From: Macrotrachela quadricornifera
Taxonomy: Eukaryota > Rotifera > Eurotatoria > Philodinida > Philodinidae
NCBI GenBank assembly: GCA_022393335.1
Contig: JAJEKB010020044.1
Span: 144,284 to 208,283, forward strand
DNA: 64,000 bases
Reading direction: 5' to 3'
In this document: positions 48,309 to 60,646 of the stretch, in pieces
Numbering within the stretch: the first letter of the stretch is position 1
Layout: each line of letters opens with the position of its first letter
Made by a program: the position numbers and the translations under genes
Notes under the pieces: model-generated
What the model saw: the letters and a program-made list of their open reading frames with translations, nothing else
Database searches by the model: none
Told to the model about the DNA's origin: nothing

Positions 48309-49988
48309 ATTAATTATCTATAAAATTTTTTTTTTTTGATAAAAATTTTTAAATAAATGATAAGATTGAAAGAATTTTAATGGAGAAAATACTCAACCAT
48401 TATAATTTTCTACAAACTTAAAAATTTCTTTGATAAAGAATTTAAAAAGTAACATATTTGATTATATATTATCTATATTACAAGAGATGTCATTAGTTGT
48501 TGAGATAAATTTTATTGAAACTAACCTTAAATCGAATTCACTTTTCAAAAAATGGTTTGAGGTTGATTTATTTCAATTTGTCTTTAGAAACAAGGGAACA
48601 ATCATTATTCTATCTGTCAGTTAGAACTAAATTTTTAATAGTATAGAGAAAAATAGCAAAATTCAAGAAAAAAAAAAGAATAAAAGTATTGAGCTTGTCC
48701 AGCTAACGGCGGACCAGCGTGGCCAAAGTTGGGCAGAATATTTCTCAGACATAAAACGATCAAACTTGCTCATTCAAAAATTTCTTATAGGTTTTCGTAT
48801 ATACTCTATCGATAAATGTCATTTGTTTTCCAAAATGATGTAAAGAAATGGTAGTTGCCAGCCAAAATCATGCATTTTTTGTGTAAAAATGATGGAAAAA
48901 GGGCTTTGATGTCTGTCATCGTATTTCGCATACCACTTTATCATTTAAGATAACGGAAAGAGCAGTGGTATTATCGAAGATTGAACTACACTTTGAAATC
49001 AATGGATCACCTTTTATTGCTGTGAAAGCTATAAAAAGATATACTTTTTTAAGGTGCTCAATTTTGATGAGTGCGTTACCAAGCGCTGAGTGAGTGCGTT
49101 ACCCCAAGGTGTTGATGACAACGATTTGTAGAAGCAGACTTCGAGAAAACAAATTCCATCATCATCAAGTTTGATGTTTTCGCTTCAAACACAGATGATA
49201 GCATTGTGTTCGTAGCGAGAAATTTTTTAGAAGTGTGAGCGTTTTTGGATGGCTCTGACAGAAAGGGTCCTTTTGAATGAGTGCGTTACCACGACTTCCT
49301 GTTGTTCTCAGTTTGACAGGATTCCAGCAAATGAAATGAAAATTTTAGTGGACCTAGGACTATCATATATCTTGCTATAGTATAAGTTTCAGCTCTCTGT
49401 CACTTTATGCTATTGAGTTTTGACAACCAGAAGGTTAAAAATTGCTGAGTGCGTTACCTGTGGACATGCTCTATTATGTCGCATATATATAATCCATCAT
49501 CATAAATACAATTAATATAACTGTTGTGAAATGAAAAAAGTTATACTATATAGAGATTGAATAAAGTATCATTACAAGCTCATTTTATTATCACCAATAG
49601 CATTACATTTTTTCAAAACGGATTTATTTATAGATTCCTTGCATTCGACTATAATTTTAAAAATAAAGTCGAGTTTAGTTCGCTTTTTGATCTGCCTTAA
49701 ACATCGTTCTTTTTATCGCATCCTTCTTTGAACATATATATATATATATATATATACATTTATACAGATGTATATTTTTATCTATCTATCATACATTATT
49801 GCTTCTACATTAGTTATTATAATATAAACCTTCATTTAAAAAAAAAAATGATAACCCTGAAAGGAGCATATAAATAAAAGACCTTGTTTCGATTGTCATC
49901 TCTGTAGTTTTTATTTTTTAATGGTTCGTATAACAAGACGAGACATATATAAAGTCTAGTACATTTCTTTAGATGCTAAATTTTTGTC
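48309..49988. other. Intergenic region with GC-richer repeat island
   Basis: The stretch 48695-49470 is clearly less AT-rich than its surroundings and contains four copies of a 13-base word (listed separately) plus GC-rich words such as GGCGGACCAGCGTGGCC. It looks like an inserted repeat or a decayed element rather than a gene. A TA run lies at 49734-49756, upstream of the next gene. Confidence 0.5.
49068..49458. repeat. Four dispersed copies of TGAGTGCGTTACC
   Basis: Identical 13-mers end at 49080, 49103, 49290 and 49458. Sequence between them is unique, so it is not a simple tandem repeat. In this AT-rich background four exact copies within 400 bases are unlikely by chance. Confidence 0.85.
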
Positions 49989-50689
49989 ATGTATCACCAA
50001 CATCCTTCATTTTACGGTACATCATCTCATCCTTATGTGACTAACAACAGTCAGGATTTTGCATATAATTATGCATCGTATTATCCCTATATGGGCAAAG
50101 ATCGACGATATTTATCGTCAAGCGAAATACTCTGGCGTCTTTCATGGCCATATGTATTTACATTAGTTTTAGCAATATTGATGCTTTTCTTCATTATAAG
50201 TATATTTGCTCTTGAAATTGTAAGTTTAGCAATTGATGATTCTAATAAATTATCTAATACAGCATCAACTGGAGCTGGAATTTGGTGTTCAATTTTCTTT
50301 ATAATTCCTGTTATTTTTATGTATCTTCTAGGTAATTTAAAAATAGTTTCTAAGAATAAATATCTATTTATTTTTTAGTATTTGTCTATGATAAATCTCA
50401 TATTTGGTCAATATATACTCTTATAGCACATTTAATTGCACTTATATTTATCTGTATTTTGGTTGGATTAGATGCAAATGCAATTACTCCTTATAATACA
50501 ATGGTATCAACGGCTCCAATGAAAATACAAGTTCTTAGAGGTCAATTAGCTGTAGCAATCTTAATGTTTTTTTTTCCATTAGCTTTCGTAGCTGCTTATA
50601 TTTATACAGCATTTATGTCACTTTTTCTTCATTATCATCATTCAGTTCATCGATCTTTTCCAGTTTCATCATCATTTGCTAAATATTGA
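49989..50689 (+). CDS. Four-transmembrane protein, 217 aa
   Basis: Exons 49989-50331 and 50379-50689 join in phase 1 across a 47-base intron. The N-terminal region (MYHQHPSFYGTSSHPYVTNN) is Tyr/Ser/Asn-rich and probably cytoplasmic. Four hydrophobic segments follow: FTLVLAILMLFFIISIFALE, IWCSIFFIIPVIFMYLL, IYTLIAHLIALIFICILVG and LAVAILMFFFPLAFVAAYIY. The C-terminal tail is short and His/Ser-rich. The four-helix layout recalls MARVEL or tetraspan proteins, but I see no diagnostic motif (no tetraspanin CCG), so the family stays open. Its stop is followed by AT-rich sequence without another gene for 3.3 kb. Confidence 0.75.
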
Positions 50690-53600
50690 TTTTTTTTTGA
50701 AATATTTAAAATAAAAACTGTAATATATTCAATTATTAACACATAATTAGAATATAAGTAGTTTCAGTTTAGTATATATCTTTATTTTTTAAATTAGTTT
50801 TTAATAAAATTATATAATGAAGTTCAAAAAATGAATTCATGTTGTCTTTGATTAAATTTATAATTATCTAGCTTATCATTTTGTTGAGTTAAATCAGTAA
50901 ATAGAAGAGAAATACTAGAAAAAAATGCTTTTTTTGTCATGATAATCTTTTCTGTCCAATAAAAATAATAGTAATCAGAATTAAAATCTAACTAAAATCA
51001 AGATTTACGTTTTCTTAAAAACAATAATATCTTTAAATAATGTACTCAGAACTGTAAATAAAGATGTTTGACTTATTGAATTTATAGGTAGAATGTTTAA
51101 TGTTATTGATGTTTACTGAATCTAAATTATTGTTTAATCCTTCGATAGTCCTGTCGAGTCCAAACAGATCCATCTAGTATTAATGGTTTGCTTTTTATTC
51201 CATCAGGACTATGATTTCTTTATCAACCTACTATTTTTGATAACTCTATATTAAGGTTAAATGAAAAAAGGGAGATTTCGTTCCATCACATAACATTTGG
51301 AAAAAACTTCTAGGCAACCGTCTAAAAATCGCTCCCTCCTCATGCGTTAGTTTATTTGAGGTTTGAGGGAGATATTTTATGCATAATCTATTCTACCTTA
51401 GACTAATATTCTCTTAAAATTTGAGTGAAATCGGACGAAAAATATCATAGTTGGTTTCTGAGAAGGATCCCTTTAAGCGGAAAATGAAGACACCGTTAAA
51501 ATGTTAATTAAATAATAATGTTCAAATTATGTTGCAATTATAGATGTTATCGCTGAAGGTTCGTTAGGTAACCATGATATTAGAATAAGATTTATTACTT
51601 GCTGTGGGGTAGAAATCTACATAAAAAGCTTTTATACATATCTTACATCTCGCCATTTGATTGATCATGACTACATTTTAAGTCTGTAGTTATAGTATGT
51701 ATTAGTCTTTGAAAATTTTATTATCACTTTTTTATACTGATATGGCGTAAAATTCCCTAAATTTGACTCTAAAAAATTTCTATAATTTTTAGTATTTAAT
51801 TTTGATAAATTTTTATTGTTGATGAGCTTTAATTCTATATACAATATATTGTTATGACTATTTGAAACCGCCATGTTATTTTCTGGAAAAAATTATTTCT
51901 AATCTAATACATTATCAATTGTTGAGATAAAAGAAACGACAAGAGTATGCAAAATATTCAGTGTATTGATACATTTACATTAATTAATACATTATAATGC
52001 ACTAATCGAGCATCATTTCAAGCACATGTAAATAATAAGTGTGAAACTGCAACTACATTTTGTGGTTTTATGTGACCATTCTTGTTTAAGAATGATTTTA
52101 TAAATGAGAAGTCAAATAATGAACGATATTTTCCTAAAATTGAAAAATTATTAAAACTTATATTAGATCAACTGTACATAATGCACGATTATTTCAATTA
52201 ATATTATGTGTTACCAAGAAGTGAAATTTGATAGATTCAATATATATAATTTAGGCAAGCAATAAGCAAATATACAAGATATATAAATCAAAATTCCATA
52301 CGATAATTAAATCAAATCATATTATTTTTCAGTTTTTGTTTTCTAAATGTTAGTTTATGACCTATTTGTAATGTATTATAGAATGGTAATATTTGCTTCC
52401 TTTTTTTTGTGTTCTTCCGATAAATCTCACTGAAGAATAAATTAATAATGTATTGGATATTATAAATTTCCTACAACTTCCTAAGAATTACATCGAACTT
52501 GATATCAGATCATTTTATACTCGAACGATATTAATAAAATATATGTAAATATTAAATCCAAGCAAATCATAGAGATTTACATGATTAATATTTTCCCGGA
52601 AGGTATAATTGATATAAATACCTTTGAAGAGACAATACTTATTAATAGAAAAGTGAGATTATATATCTGATTTATATAGAATAATCAAAATTATTTTCAA
52701 AAATAGTCTCATCAAGGTTGAACTGGAAGATCCAATTAACATTCTATAATTGTTATTAAAGTCCACAAACGATTATAAAGCTAACTATGAAACAAAGACA
52801 AACAAATGTTTCCAGAGAAATATATACTTATATATGATATCATTAAAAGTTTTAAAAAGATATTTTGGACCATCAAGCATAAGGGTATTCTGAATCAAAT
52901 GTTTTTTTTATCTTAAAGTAGATCTACAAAATGAAATATATAAATATGTTTGAATCATATAGATAACAATAATTCATTTGTTTTCACTGTACCGTATAGT
53001 TAGACTTGCGAGAAATATTGTACAGACTATTTGTGACATAATCAATTATTTCATTTCTGTTACTCCCTTCTTTAAGAACTCCAACATTCTTTTAATCTAC
53101 AATCAAAGAATAATCATAATAGATTAGGTATTGATTATTTGCCCTATTAATACCATTTGAATCGATTTTTAGTTTAAAAATTTTCACTGATTAATTGCCT
53201 AATATTATATTTCCAAATTTGTTTACGATACAAATATATAATAGTTAAATAAATCAAACTGATTTCTATGTTTATTTCTATCAATCTGAAATACATTGAT
53301 TGTTGGACAATAATCTATGTTACAAAAACACATATCTTTAATGTTTTTTCACTTGTTCGTGAGGTAAAACAAATATTTAAACACTGAATCGTCAAAATTA
53401 CATATGTGCAAGACTTGCATATCAATATTAATATCTATATTTAGAAAGTAATTTATAAAAGTAAAAATATACACGCTTAGTCATGTTTTCAAAAATATAT
53501 GGTTATTCATACGACTCTTTTTATCACTTTATACATCTATTGACATATTGATTATGTTATCTTTATTCGCAATAAGTAAAACTATTTGGTTCTTTTTGTC

Positions 53601-53977
53601 TCTTCATTGTATTGGAGATCATTAATCATTTGTCATTGTATAATATATTTATAAAATTATAATAATAAAAAAGAAATATTTCATTGATATATTATACTCC
53701 ATAACCTTCTTACTGTTATTTAACTATTATGCAAATTTTATTTTTAATCTCTATTGTCATTTAATTTATAGTAGAAAACAATTCATGCAGTAAAAGAATA
53801 AGGCTAAACATGATTTTAATCAATTTCAAGGGTTACTAATTGATTGAAAATGCATAATTTTACTTGATTTTCAAAAAAATTTCAATCGATCATAATCTGA
53901 TAATTTTCCGTATATTTTTTTCACATGGGAACACACACAAATGTCAGATTCTTTTTGTTATAATCCCTTGATATTTA
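50690..53977. other. 3.3-kb intergenic region, no gene seen
   Basis: Mostly AT-rich. A less AT-rich patch at about 51270-51490 (CAACCGTCTAAAAATCGCTC, GTTTGAGGGAGATATTTT) looks like part of a repeat. The open frame 51671-51874 is not supported. Confidence 0.5.
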
Positions 53978-55096
53978 ATGGAAAGACTATCACACATAAA
54001 TACATATCAAATGATAACAATGATTAAATTTACAAGTATTCTTTTAGTATTACCATTAATATCAGCAATCACTTCTTATATTCCACCTAAAATTACTGTT
54101 CATCGTTTGTCACAAGAACCTATTATACCATATTGGCGTAATCAATCTCAATTTCGATACAATTATAACAGTGCTTTTCTTCCATTATCTGATGGTAGTA
54201 TCGCTCTTGTTGTTCGTGTACAAGATTTGTTACCAAATGCTACATCAAACTATGATGTTGGTCCATCAAAATTAGCTGTCGTACGACAATTAGATAATAA
54301 TTTTGCTACATATGAATATATAAATAATGAGAAAATTATTATTGATTCTGAAGATCGTTCTTATCAAGTAGCAGGTGTTGAAGATCCTCGAATTACTATT
54401 GTTAACGATACATATCATTTATTTTATACAGCAGTTTATTGGACTCCTTCACACGAATGGAGTGCTCATGCAGCCATAGCTACATGTAAATTAGATAAAG
54501 ATCCAACAAAAAAGGAAAATTGGATTTTACATCCACCATTATTTCCTGAATTATCTTGGAGTAAATCAGCAACATTACTTGTACATAATAAAACACATCA
54601 ATATTTGTTTTTTAATGAATCAAATATCGAATTAGCATTAGCAACAACAAATGATTTACTTAATTATAAATATACAAAACGATCTTTTATTGAAACACGT
54701 TCTGATTATTTTGATAGTGAATTAGTTGAACCAGGACCTGAACCACATCGTATGAGTGATGGAAATTATCTTTTTTTATATAATTCAGCAAGACGTTTAC
54801 CATTACCTAATAATCATTTTAAACCAAATTGGGATCGTGAATATAATTTAGGTTGGGTTATTATGGATGGAAATGATCCAACAAATATTTTGGCACGAAG
54901 TGAACAACCAATATTATCACCTGAACTTGATTGGGAACGATGTGATTTTACATCAGGTGAATGGGCTAAAAGAGGTCTTACACCACGAGTTGTTTTTGCT
55001 GAAGGTTGGAAACAAATATCATCTGATCAATTTATATTATGGTATCAAGGATGTGATACAGTTACTGGAGTAGCACATCTTACCATTGAATTTTGA
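53978..55096 (+). CDS. Secreted GH130-like glycosidase or phosphorylase, intronless (372 aa)
   Basis: A single open frame with a hydrophobic signal-type segment near residues 12-33 (starts at 53978, 54011 or 54020 are all possible; the later ones give a more usual signal peptide). The rest fits the five-bladed propeller of family GH130: GVEDPR at 133-138, DTYHLFYTAVY after it, ELALATTNDLL, the acidic motif EPGPEP at 251-256, NYLFLYNSARR, and YNLGWVIMDGNDPTNI with ILSPELDWERCD near the end. GH130 enzymes cleave or phosphorolyse beta-mannosides and related glycans. A secreted eukaryotic copy is more likely a hydrolase, but this is inference. The lack of introns in an intron-rich neighbourhood and the mainly bacterial spread of the family suggest horizontal transfer. 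AATAAA follows the stop at about 55114. Confidence 0.75.
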   Translation: MERLSHINTYQMITMIKFTSILLVLPLISAITSYIPPKITVHRLSQEPIIPYWRNQSQFRYNYNSAFLPLSDGSIALVVRVQDLLPNATSNYDVGPSKLAVVRQLDNNFATYEYINNEKIIIDSEDRSYQVAGVEDPRITIVNDTYHLFYTAVYWTPSHEWSAHAAIATCKLDKDPTKKENWILHPPLFPELSWSKSATLLVHNKTHQYLFFNESNIELALATTNDLLNYKYTKRSFIETRSDYFDSELVEPGPEPHRMSDGNYLFLYNSARRLPLPNNHFKPNWDREYNLGWVIMDGNDPTNILARSEQPILSPELDWERCDFTSGEWAKRGLTPRVVFAEGWKQISSDQFILWYQGCDTVTGVAHLTIEF

Positions 55097-56510
55097 TCAA
55101 TGATATATTAAAAAATAAAAGATAAACCAGCAAAATTAATCATATAACAAATATGTTTTTACATATTACTTATATTAAATCAAAGAATAATTGTAAAATT
55201 TTTTTTTCAATATTTAATATATCATATATTTTAATCGTAACGTTAAACTTGCATTCTAAATTTTCTAAGTTTACTGGAACATCAAATAATTCATGAAAAT
55301 AGTTTTTATTCTTTAAATATTTATTATATACGTCGAAATCATATTGAATTATACATTATGATTGTTGCTTTCTTTCATTCTTAAAGATCAGTATATTTCT
55401 ATGTTTATTGGCAAGAAAAATGTATAATTACACAATATTGAATAACTCATAAGAAAAATTGAATCTTGTTAATAAAGTCTAAACATTATTTCTATTCAAA
55501 TTCAAGCACAATTGATTGAATATATAATGTCTTACTTATTTTAATCAATTTCACTAAAGAAACGAACCTTCACATTATTTTCTTCTTTTAGTTGAGTTGT
55601 TCTTTTTAACAATCTGAATAATTGAAATATGTATATCGATGCCCAATATAATGAATAGAATGGGATTATAATACATTCGTGTTTTCAACAATTGTTGTTT
55701 TCTGTTGTCCAATGTTGACAGCTTCAGAATATAATGTGTTGAAAGATGTATTAGAAATGACACTATCCAAGATGAATTGTATTAAAGAGCTCGCAGCTCT
55801 CATATTGTCAGTCAAGTGATAAAATATCAAGAAGCATAATGACTTAGACTTTGGATAAATCAATCTAAATGGTATTGATAAACTTTGAATTGAAGTATTA
55901 AAACTACAGACAAGCTATTTATTTTCAATCGAATTCGAAATGTCTGGAAGGTATGAAGGCTAATTAATTTTTTCGATTTTTGAATTTTATTAAAATATAT
56001 CAGTATATATTAGATATCATCCTATTCTGCGTTAAAGACGTAATTTATTTTCATAAATACAATAAAACAATAAACTCTTCAATAAAATAACAGATTTAAA
56101 GTAAGAAACAACATTTTAGATACTATTTATACGAGAAAGACCTTGTATAACCAAATATTTTTAATTATATTGATACTTTTCACATTATATAAATGATTGA
56201 AAAAAAAAAAAAGCGCTCACATTATTATACATGAATAAAACGTGTAATATAGACCGAAAAAACTAATGCAACATGAAATTTTACATTATTAGACAGGAAT
56301 AGACTTAAAAAACAATTTATTTATAAAAATCAATAATAATCTGATTGTTCGCAGAAAATACTTCATATACATTTTTTTGTTCACAAATTAAAAATCTAAA
56401 GGATGAAAAATAAAACAAAAAGTAAGACGATAAACGATGATGAAAACATAAGAGGCATTGCACCTAAGCTACAACCATTCCCCGATGTCACCGATTTGAC
56501 TCATATTTTC

Positions 56511-57566
56511 ACAGTAAGCAGGCCTAATATATTTAGGAAGAAACCCAAAATTTCAGCACAAATGGATAAGCTAATCTACAGATATAGTGGACACAGTTAT
56601 TAGGAGAGCGAGTCACCTTTACTGCTTGTTGTAGTGAAATACTTTTCAGTAATTTTTTATTTTCTTAACAACGATAAGGACTATAATAGAAATTTTTTTA
56701 CCATAGATACTATTGACTATCAACTATTTTTTAATGGAATTAAAAGTACTTTTTTTTATTGTTTTTTTTTCGATTAGCACTTTATACTTTTTTTCAGAAA
56801 GGACATCTACGTGTGTATAGGATCTTAGTCATATCAGTGCAATAGAATAATTTGAGAAGAATCGCATTTGAAAGAGCACATCAAATTGCATCAAATGATG
56901 TCGTCAAAAGTTTGCGACTTTGCATTTTGATAAGAAAAACTTTTTTGAAAGAGATTAAGAATGCGAAATTTGGTCTCCGACTTCCTCTATGAAGATTAAT
57001 AATTTATTTTCAAATATTCGATTCAAGAGTTTCAAATGAAAGCGCATATCGAGAAACCCCTAAATCTAAAATTTCAGTTCATTTGATCATGTCTGTGAAA
57101 AATGGTGCAGGGTTTACTTTTTAAAAGAACATGGTCGAAAAATCCTAAAATTTCCCTAACTCTAAAAACATTATAAAATGAAAGTATATATCTGGTATGT
57201 AACTACCATAATAGTCGTTTGCTGGGATTTCGTCCCTTTTCTAGGATTTTCTAACGCTCGATATAAAGTTTCAGGAATTCTTCGAAGCTTCGTGGTTCCT
57301 ATTAAGGTCAATATATTCCTTTCTGTGTTTTTTTGACCTTTGACCTCGGCATAGTATAATATATGGAGATTTTTATTTAGAAAAGAGCCGAAATCTTAAC
57401 AAACGATTATTAAGATAGTTACATACTAATGATATACTTTCAATTTATAATGTTTTTAGGATGAGGAAAATTTTAAAAAATAAACCCTGTACCATTTTTC
57501 AAAGACATATTCAAATGAACTGAAATTTTGGATTTCTTCCTAAATATATTAGGTCTACCTACTGTA
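56511..57566. mobile_element. Fold-back element split by a 0.5-kb insertion
   Basis: The right arm 57376-57566 pairs in inverted orientation with two separate left pieces, 56511-56556 (CCTAATATATTTAGGAAGAA) and 57068-57246 (CAGTTCATTTGA, AAATGGTGCAGGGTTTA). The left pieces are separated by about 510 extra bases flanked by a direct repeat AAAATTTCAG (56547-56556 and 57068-57077), which looks like the target duplication of a second insertion. Confidence 0.7.
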
Positions 57567-58530
57567 AAAATAAGAGACAAATCATTGATATTAATTGAGC
57601 AAGATTGGTCGTGGCTTATGTGCAATGTCTCATAAGAAGGTGTTCACAAAACGACTTCCTCAACTTTTCATTAATTAAAAGTTAATAGAATTATGTTATT
57701 ACTAAATCTATCATAAAAAAAAGATTCTAATTGAAGAAAAAACTTTCTCTAAAGATCATTTTTTTAAATTGTTCGATCTTGTTTACATCATAGTATACCC
57801 TAATCACCGATTTTCTTTTTGAACTCGTCAAAATTCTGTATGATTTTCACGCCATAAGATATAAAGCAGATACGTCATGAACATAAATAAATTATTTATT
57901 AATGCAAAAAAAGATCTCAATAAGTTTCATATGTCATTATATAAAAACAAACAAGCCAAAATGAAATAGGTCATCACATATTGTAATGTAATATTAGTAT
58001 GTTGTTCATTATTCTAATCTGGTCATAGTCGTAATTAGAGTAATATTCCTTTGAACGATGCATACTAATAAAGAATTATTTCTTTCATAAAAACTTGCTT
58101 TCACTAATTAACGATAGAATAAATTAGAATGTCTTTCACATTTATGTGTCCGTGATCTATATATAGATGTCGATAATGAAAGATATATCTTCCATTCATA
58201 GGACGAAGAAATCGACTTTATTCTGCTTAATAGTATATTTGATTTCATGCGTAAAATTAATGAATAACAAAATATAAAGCCGAAAAAAGATTTTACTTCT
58301 TAAATTATTGACATAATTAGTCAAAAAGAAAAAATGTTTTTTTAACTTGAGAAAATATATAACGCAAATAAAACTTTAAGAAGTCCTATTAATCTTCTAA
58401 TTTATTAAACTGCATGAATATGAATGAGCAATTTTTTTCTTTCTCTTTAAGAACATGATGCATGCTCGTTAGATTTGAAAAGGGAAGATCAGCGACGCTC
58501 CAAGTCATATCGCCATTTTTATAATTTCTT

Positions 58531-58545
58531 GTACTATAAAGGAAC
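58531..58545 (+). promoter_or_regulatory. Possible TATA box of the nuclear receptor gene
   Basis: ACTATAAAGG lies about 160 bases before the ATG at 58697, followed by a less AT-rich leader and a pyrimidine-rich ATATACAG that could be a splice acceptor. Weak evidence in an AT-rich genome. Confidence 0.25.
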
Positions 58546-58696
58546 AGGCTAGTTCGTTTTGTTCGTCATTCTTCTCTATATACAGATTATTTATTGAAGG
58601 TACACGACGACCTTTCTATTTTTCTTCCATTTCTCTTTCTTTAATGTATATTAATATATATTTTAAGAGACAAGGACATCATTTAAAACTTTTAAG

Positions 58697-60522
58697 ATGG
58701 AAAATATCGTTCCCAATGTTTCAAATGTTGTTAACTCTGTTATACGACAAACAAAAACAATTCCATGTGAATGTAAAGTGTGTGGAGCTGCTGCTCGATA
58801 TTCTTATTTTGGTGCTATTACATGTCAATCATGTAAAATGTTCTTCAAACGTCATGCACAAACTAAACAGGTTTATTGATATTAGAAGAATTTTTTATTA
58901 TTATTTTAATATATTTAGACAAAATTAAAATGTGGTTATGATCAACATTGTGAAATTAATATTAATAATCGTCATAAATGCCCATATTGTAGATTATCTA
59001 AATGTTTTGCAAATGGAATGCGTATTGAAATGATTCGATGTTCAAGAACAAAGAAAAATAAAATGACTCAATATAAAAATTTAGCAACCGATTCAATAGG
59101 AACAACTTTAGTAAGAAGAGTTAAAAATTATGAAGCTGAACAGGTACGACTCTTTATATAATAATGAATGACTCATAAAGAACTACGTTGTTAATATTTT
59201 TAAGATTTCTCCTTTCTTATTCCTACAATTAAAATACTTTTTTACCAAAAAATGACACTTGAAATTCTCGAGAAAATTTTATATGGTTGGAATAAAAATG
59301 TACTTAAGATGCATTTGAAAAGAGATGAAGAGTGAAGACATATAAAAAGTTTTGAAAAATAGTGTGATGAATATATACATAATTGCCATTTGCTCTCCAT
59401 TTTTTCACAATTTATTTCATTCTATTAAAAAAAAAAGCAAAATATAACAAAACATGCAGTATGAAAAGCTCTATAATTTTCAAAGAATAATTCAAAAAGG
59501 ATGATATTAAAACAAAGAATCCATTTTCACACAGTCGAAATGTTCACTCAAAATTTTGCCTATATCAGAACAAATACACCCAATCATAAAATAAGCGGTC
59601 TTATGTAAATTGTAGAGTTTTACATACTGCATCTTGTAGCATATTTTCTTTTTAATATAATGAAATAAAAAATGGAATACAAGATTTTTCAGATATTTTT
59701 AAGTTGTTATAATTTAACTTTTCTCAATTTTTAAAATAATGAGTGCTTATAATTAGTTTTATTTTTATCTTTCAGCTTGCAACATTAAATCTCTTACGAT
59801 CAGATATATCAACATTACATATTGATCAATGGAATCTTCTCTCAAATTTAGTTCATTGCTTTGATGAATATAATGAATATTCATTTATTGAACATTTTAT
59901 ACGAGATCAAAATACATTACCTCTAAAATTACGTTTCAAATATTCACCAGTGAGTGATCTTTTTAGATCACTAATGGGAAAAATTCAACTTGTATTTGAA
60001 AAGAATCGTGATTTTGCATTATTATCTCTACATGATCGTTCTACTTTACTTCGTACAACAGTAGAATATACAACAACCATTGGTGGATTGTTTGCATTAC
60101 GTCAATATCAATTGTTCGACTACTCACTTTTCTACAATTGTACTGAAACTATTTTTGGACCACATGCTGTAGCTTTATCAAAACGCATAATTGATCAACT
60201 TGATCCAGACAATACATTCATCAAAATAATGCTTGCAATTCTTGCTTTATCCACGATTAATTGTACAGTTTACACAAAATTCGGACTTAGTAATTTGACA
60301 AACATCAAAGCAATGTTACCTATTCAAGATATATATACTGAATTAGCATGGAAATATCTTTTATACAAGTATGGTTATCATCAAGCTGTGATACGTTTTT
60401 CAAGTTTAATAAGATGTCTTTTTCTAGTGAATAATGCCATTGCTCAAGCAAATGAATCAAAACAATATATAGAAATGGTCGATTATGTCATTAAAGAAAC
60501 TGAACAAACTCTTTGTCTATAA
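58697..60522 (+). CDS. Nuclear hormone receptor, 381 aa
   Basis: Exons 58697-58870, 58919-59143 and 59776-60522 join in phase 0. The DNA-binding domain has the two canonical zinc fingers: Cys26, 29, 43, 46 with P-box region CQSCKMFFKRH, and Cys63, 69, 79, 82 with CPYCRLSKCFANGM. A basic hinge follows (SRTKKNKM). The third exon encodes a helical ligand-binding domain (residues about 150-381) that includes FALLSLHDRSTLLRTTVEY and a C-terminal helix; the last residues, KETEQTLCL, do not show a textbook AF-2 core. It would act as a ligand- or heterodimer-regulated transcription factor in the nucleus. The P-box CQSCKMFF differs from vertebrate subfamilies and recalls the divergent receptors expanded in rotifers. 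An upstream ATG at 58644 is in another frame. Confidence 0.85.
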
Positions 60523-60646
60523 TTAAAAGATATCTTGTATTTTCTTTGGATAGTTATATTGAAGTTAAGTTATAAAATAATATGTATTTTTTCAACAAAT
60601 ATTAAATAAAAGTTATTGATATACAAAAAAAAGACAGTTGGTTGAC

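Larger units (their letters stand above)
55097..58696. other. 3.6-kb intergenic region with a fold-back element
   Basis: No gene is supported; open frames at 55575-55863 and 56403-56603 have no family resemblance and the second overlaps the fold-back element at 56511-57566. The last 200 bases are probably the promoter and leader of the nuclear receptor gene. Confidence 0.5.

Noticed and set aside
49068..49458. Repeated 13-mers taken as a CRISPR-like array
   Set aside because: Spacing is irregular, the repeat is too short and the genome is eukaryotic.
56403..56603. 66-residue open frame before the fold-back element
   Set aside because: It overlaps the inverted repeat arm and shows no family resemblance.
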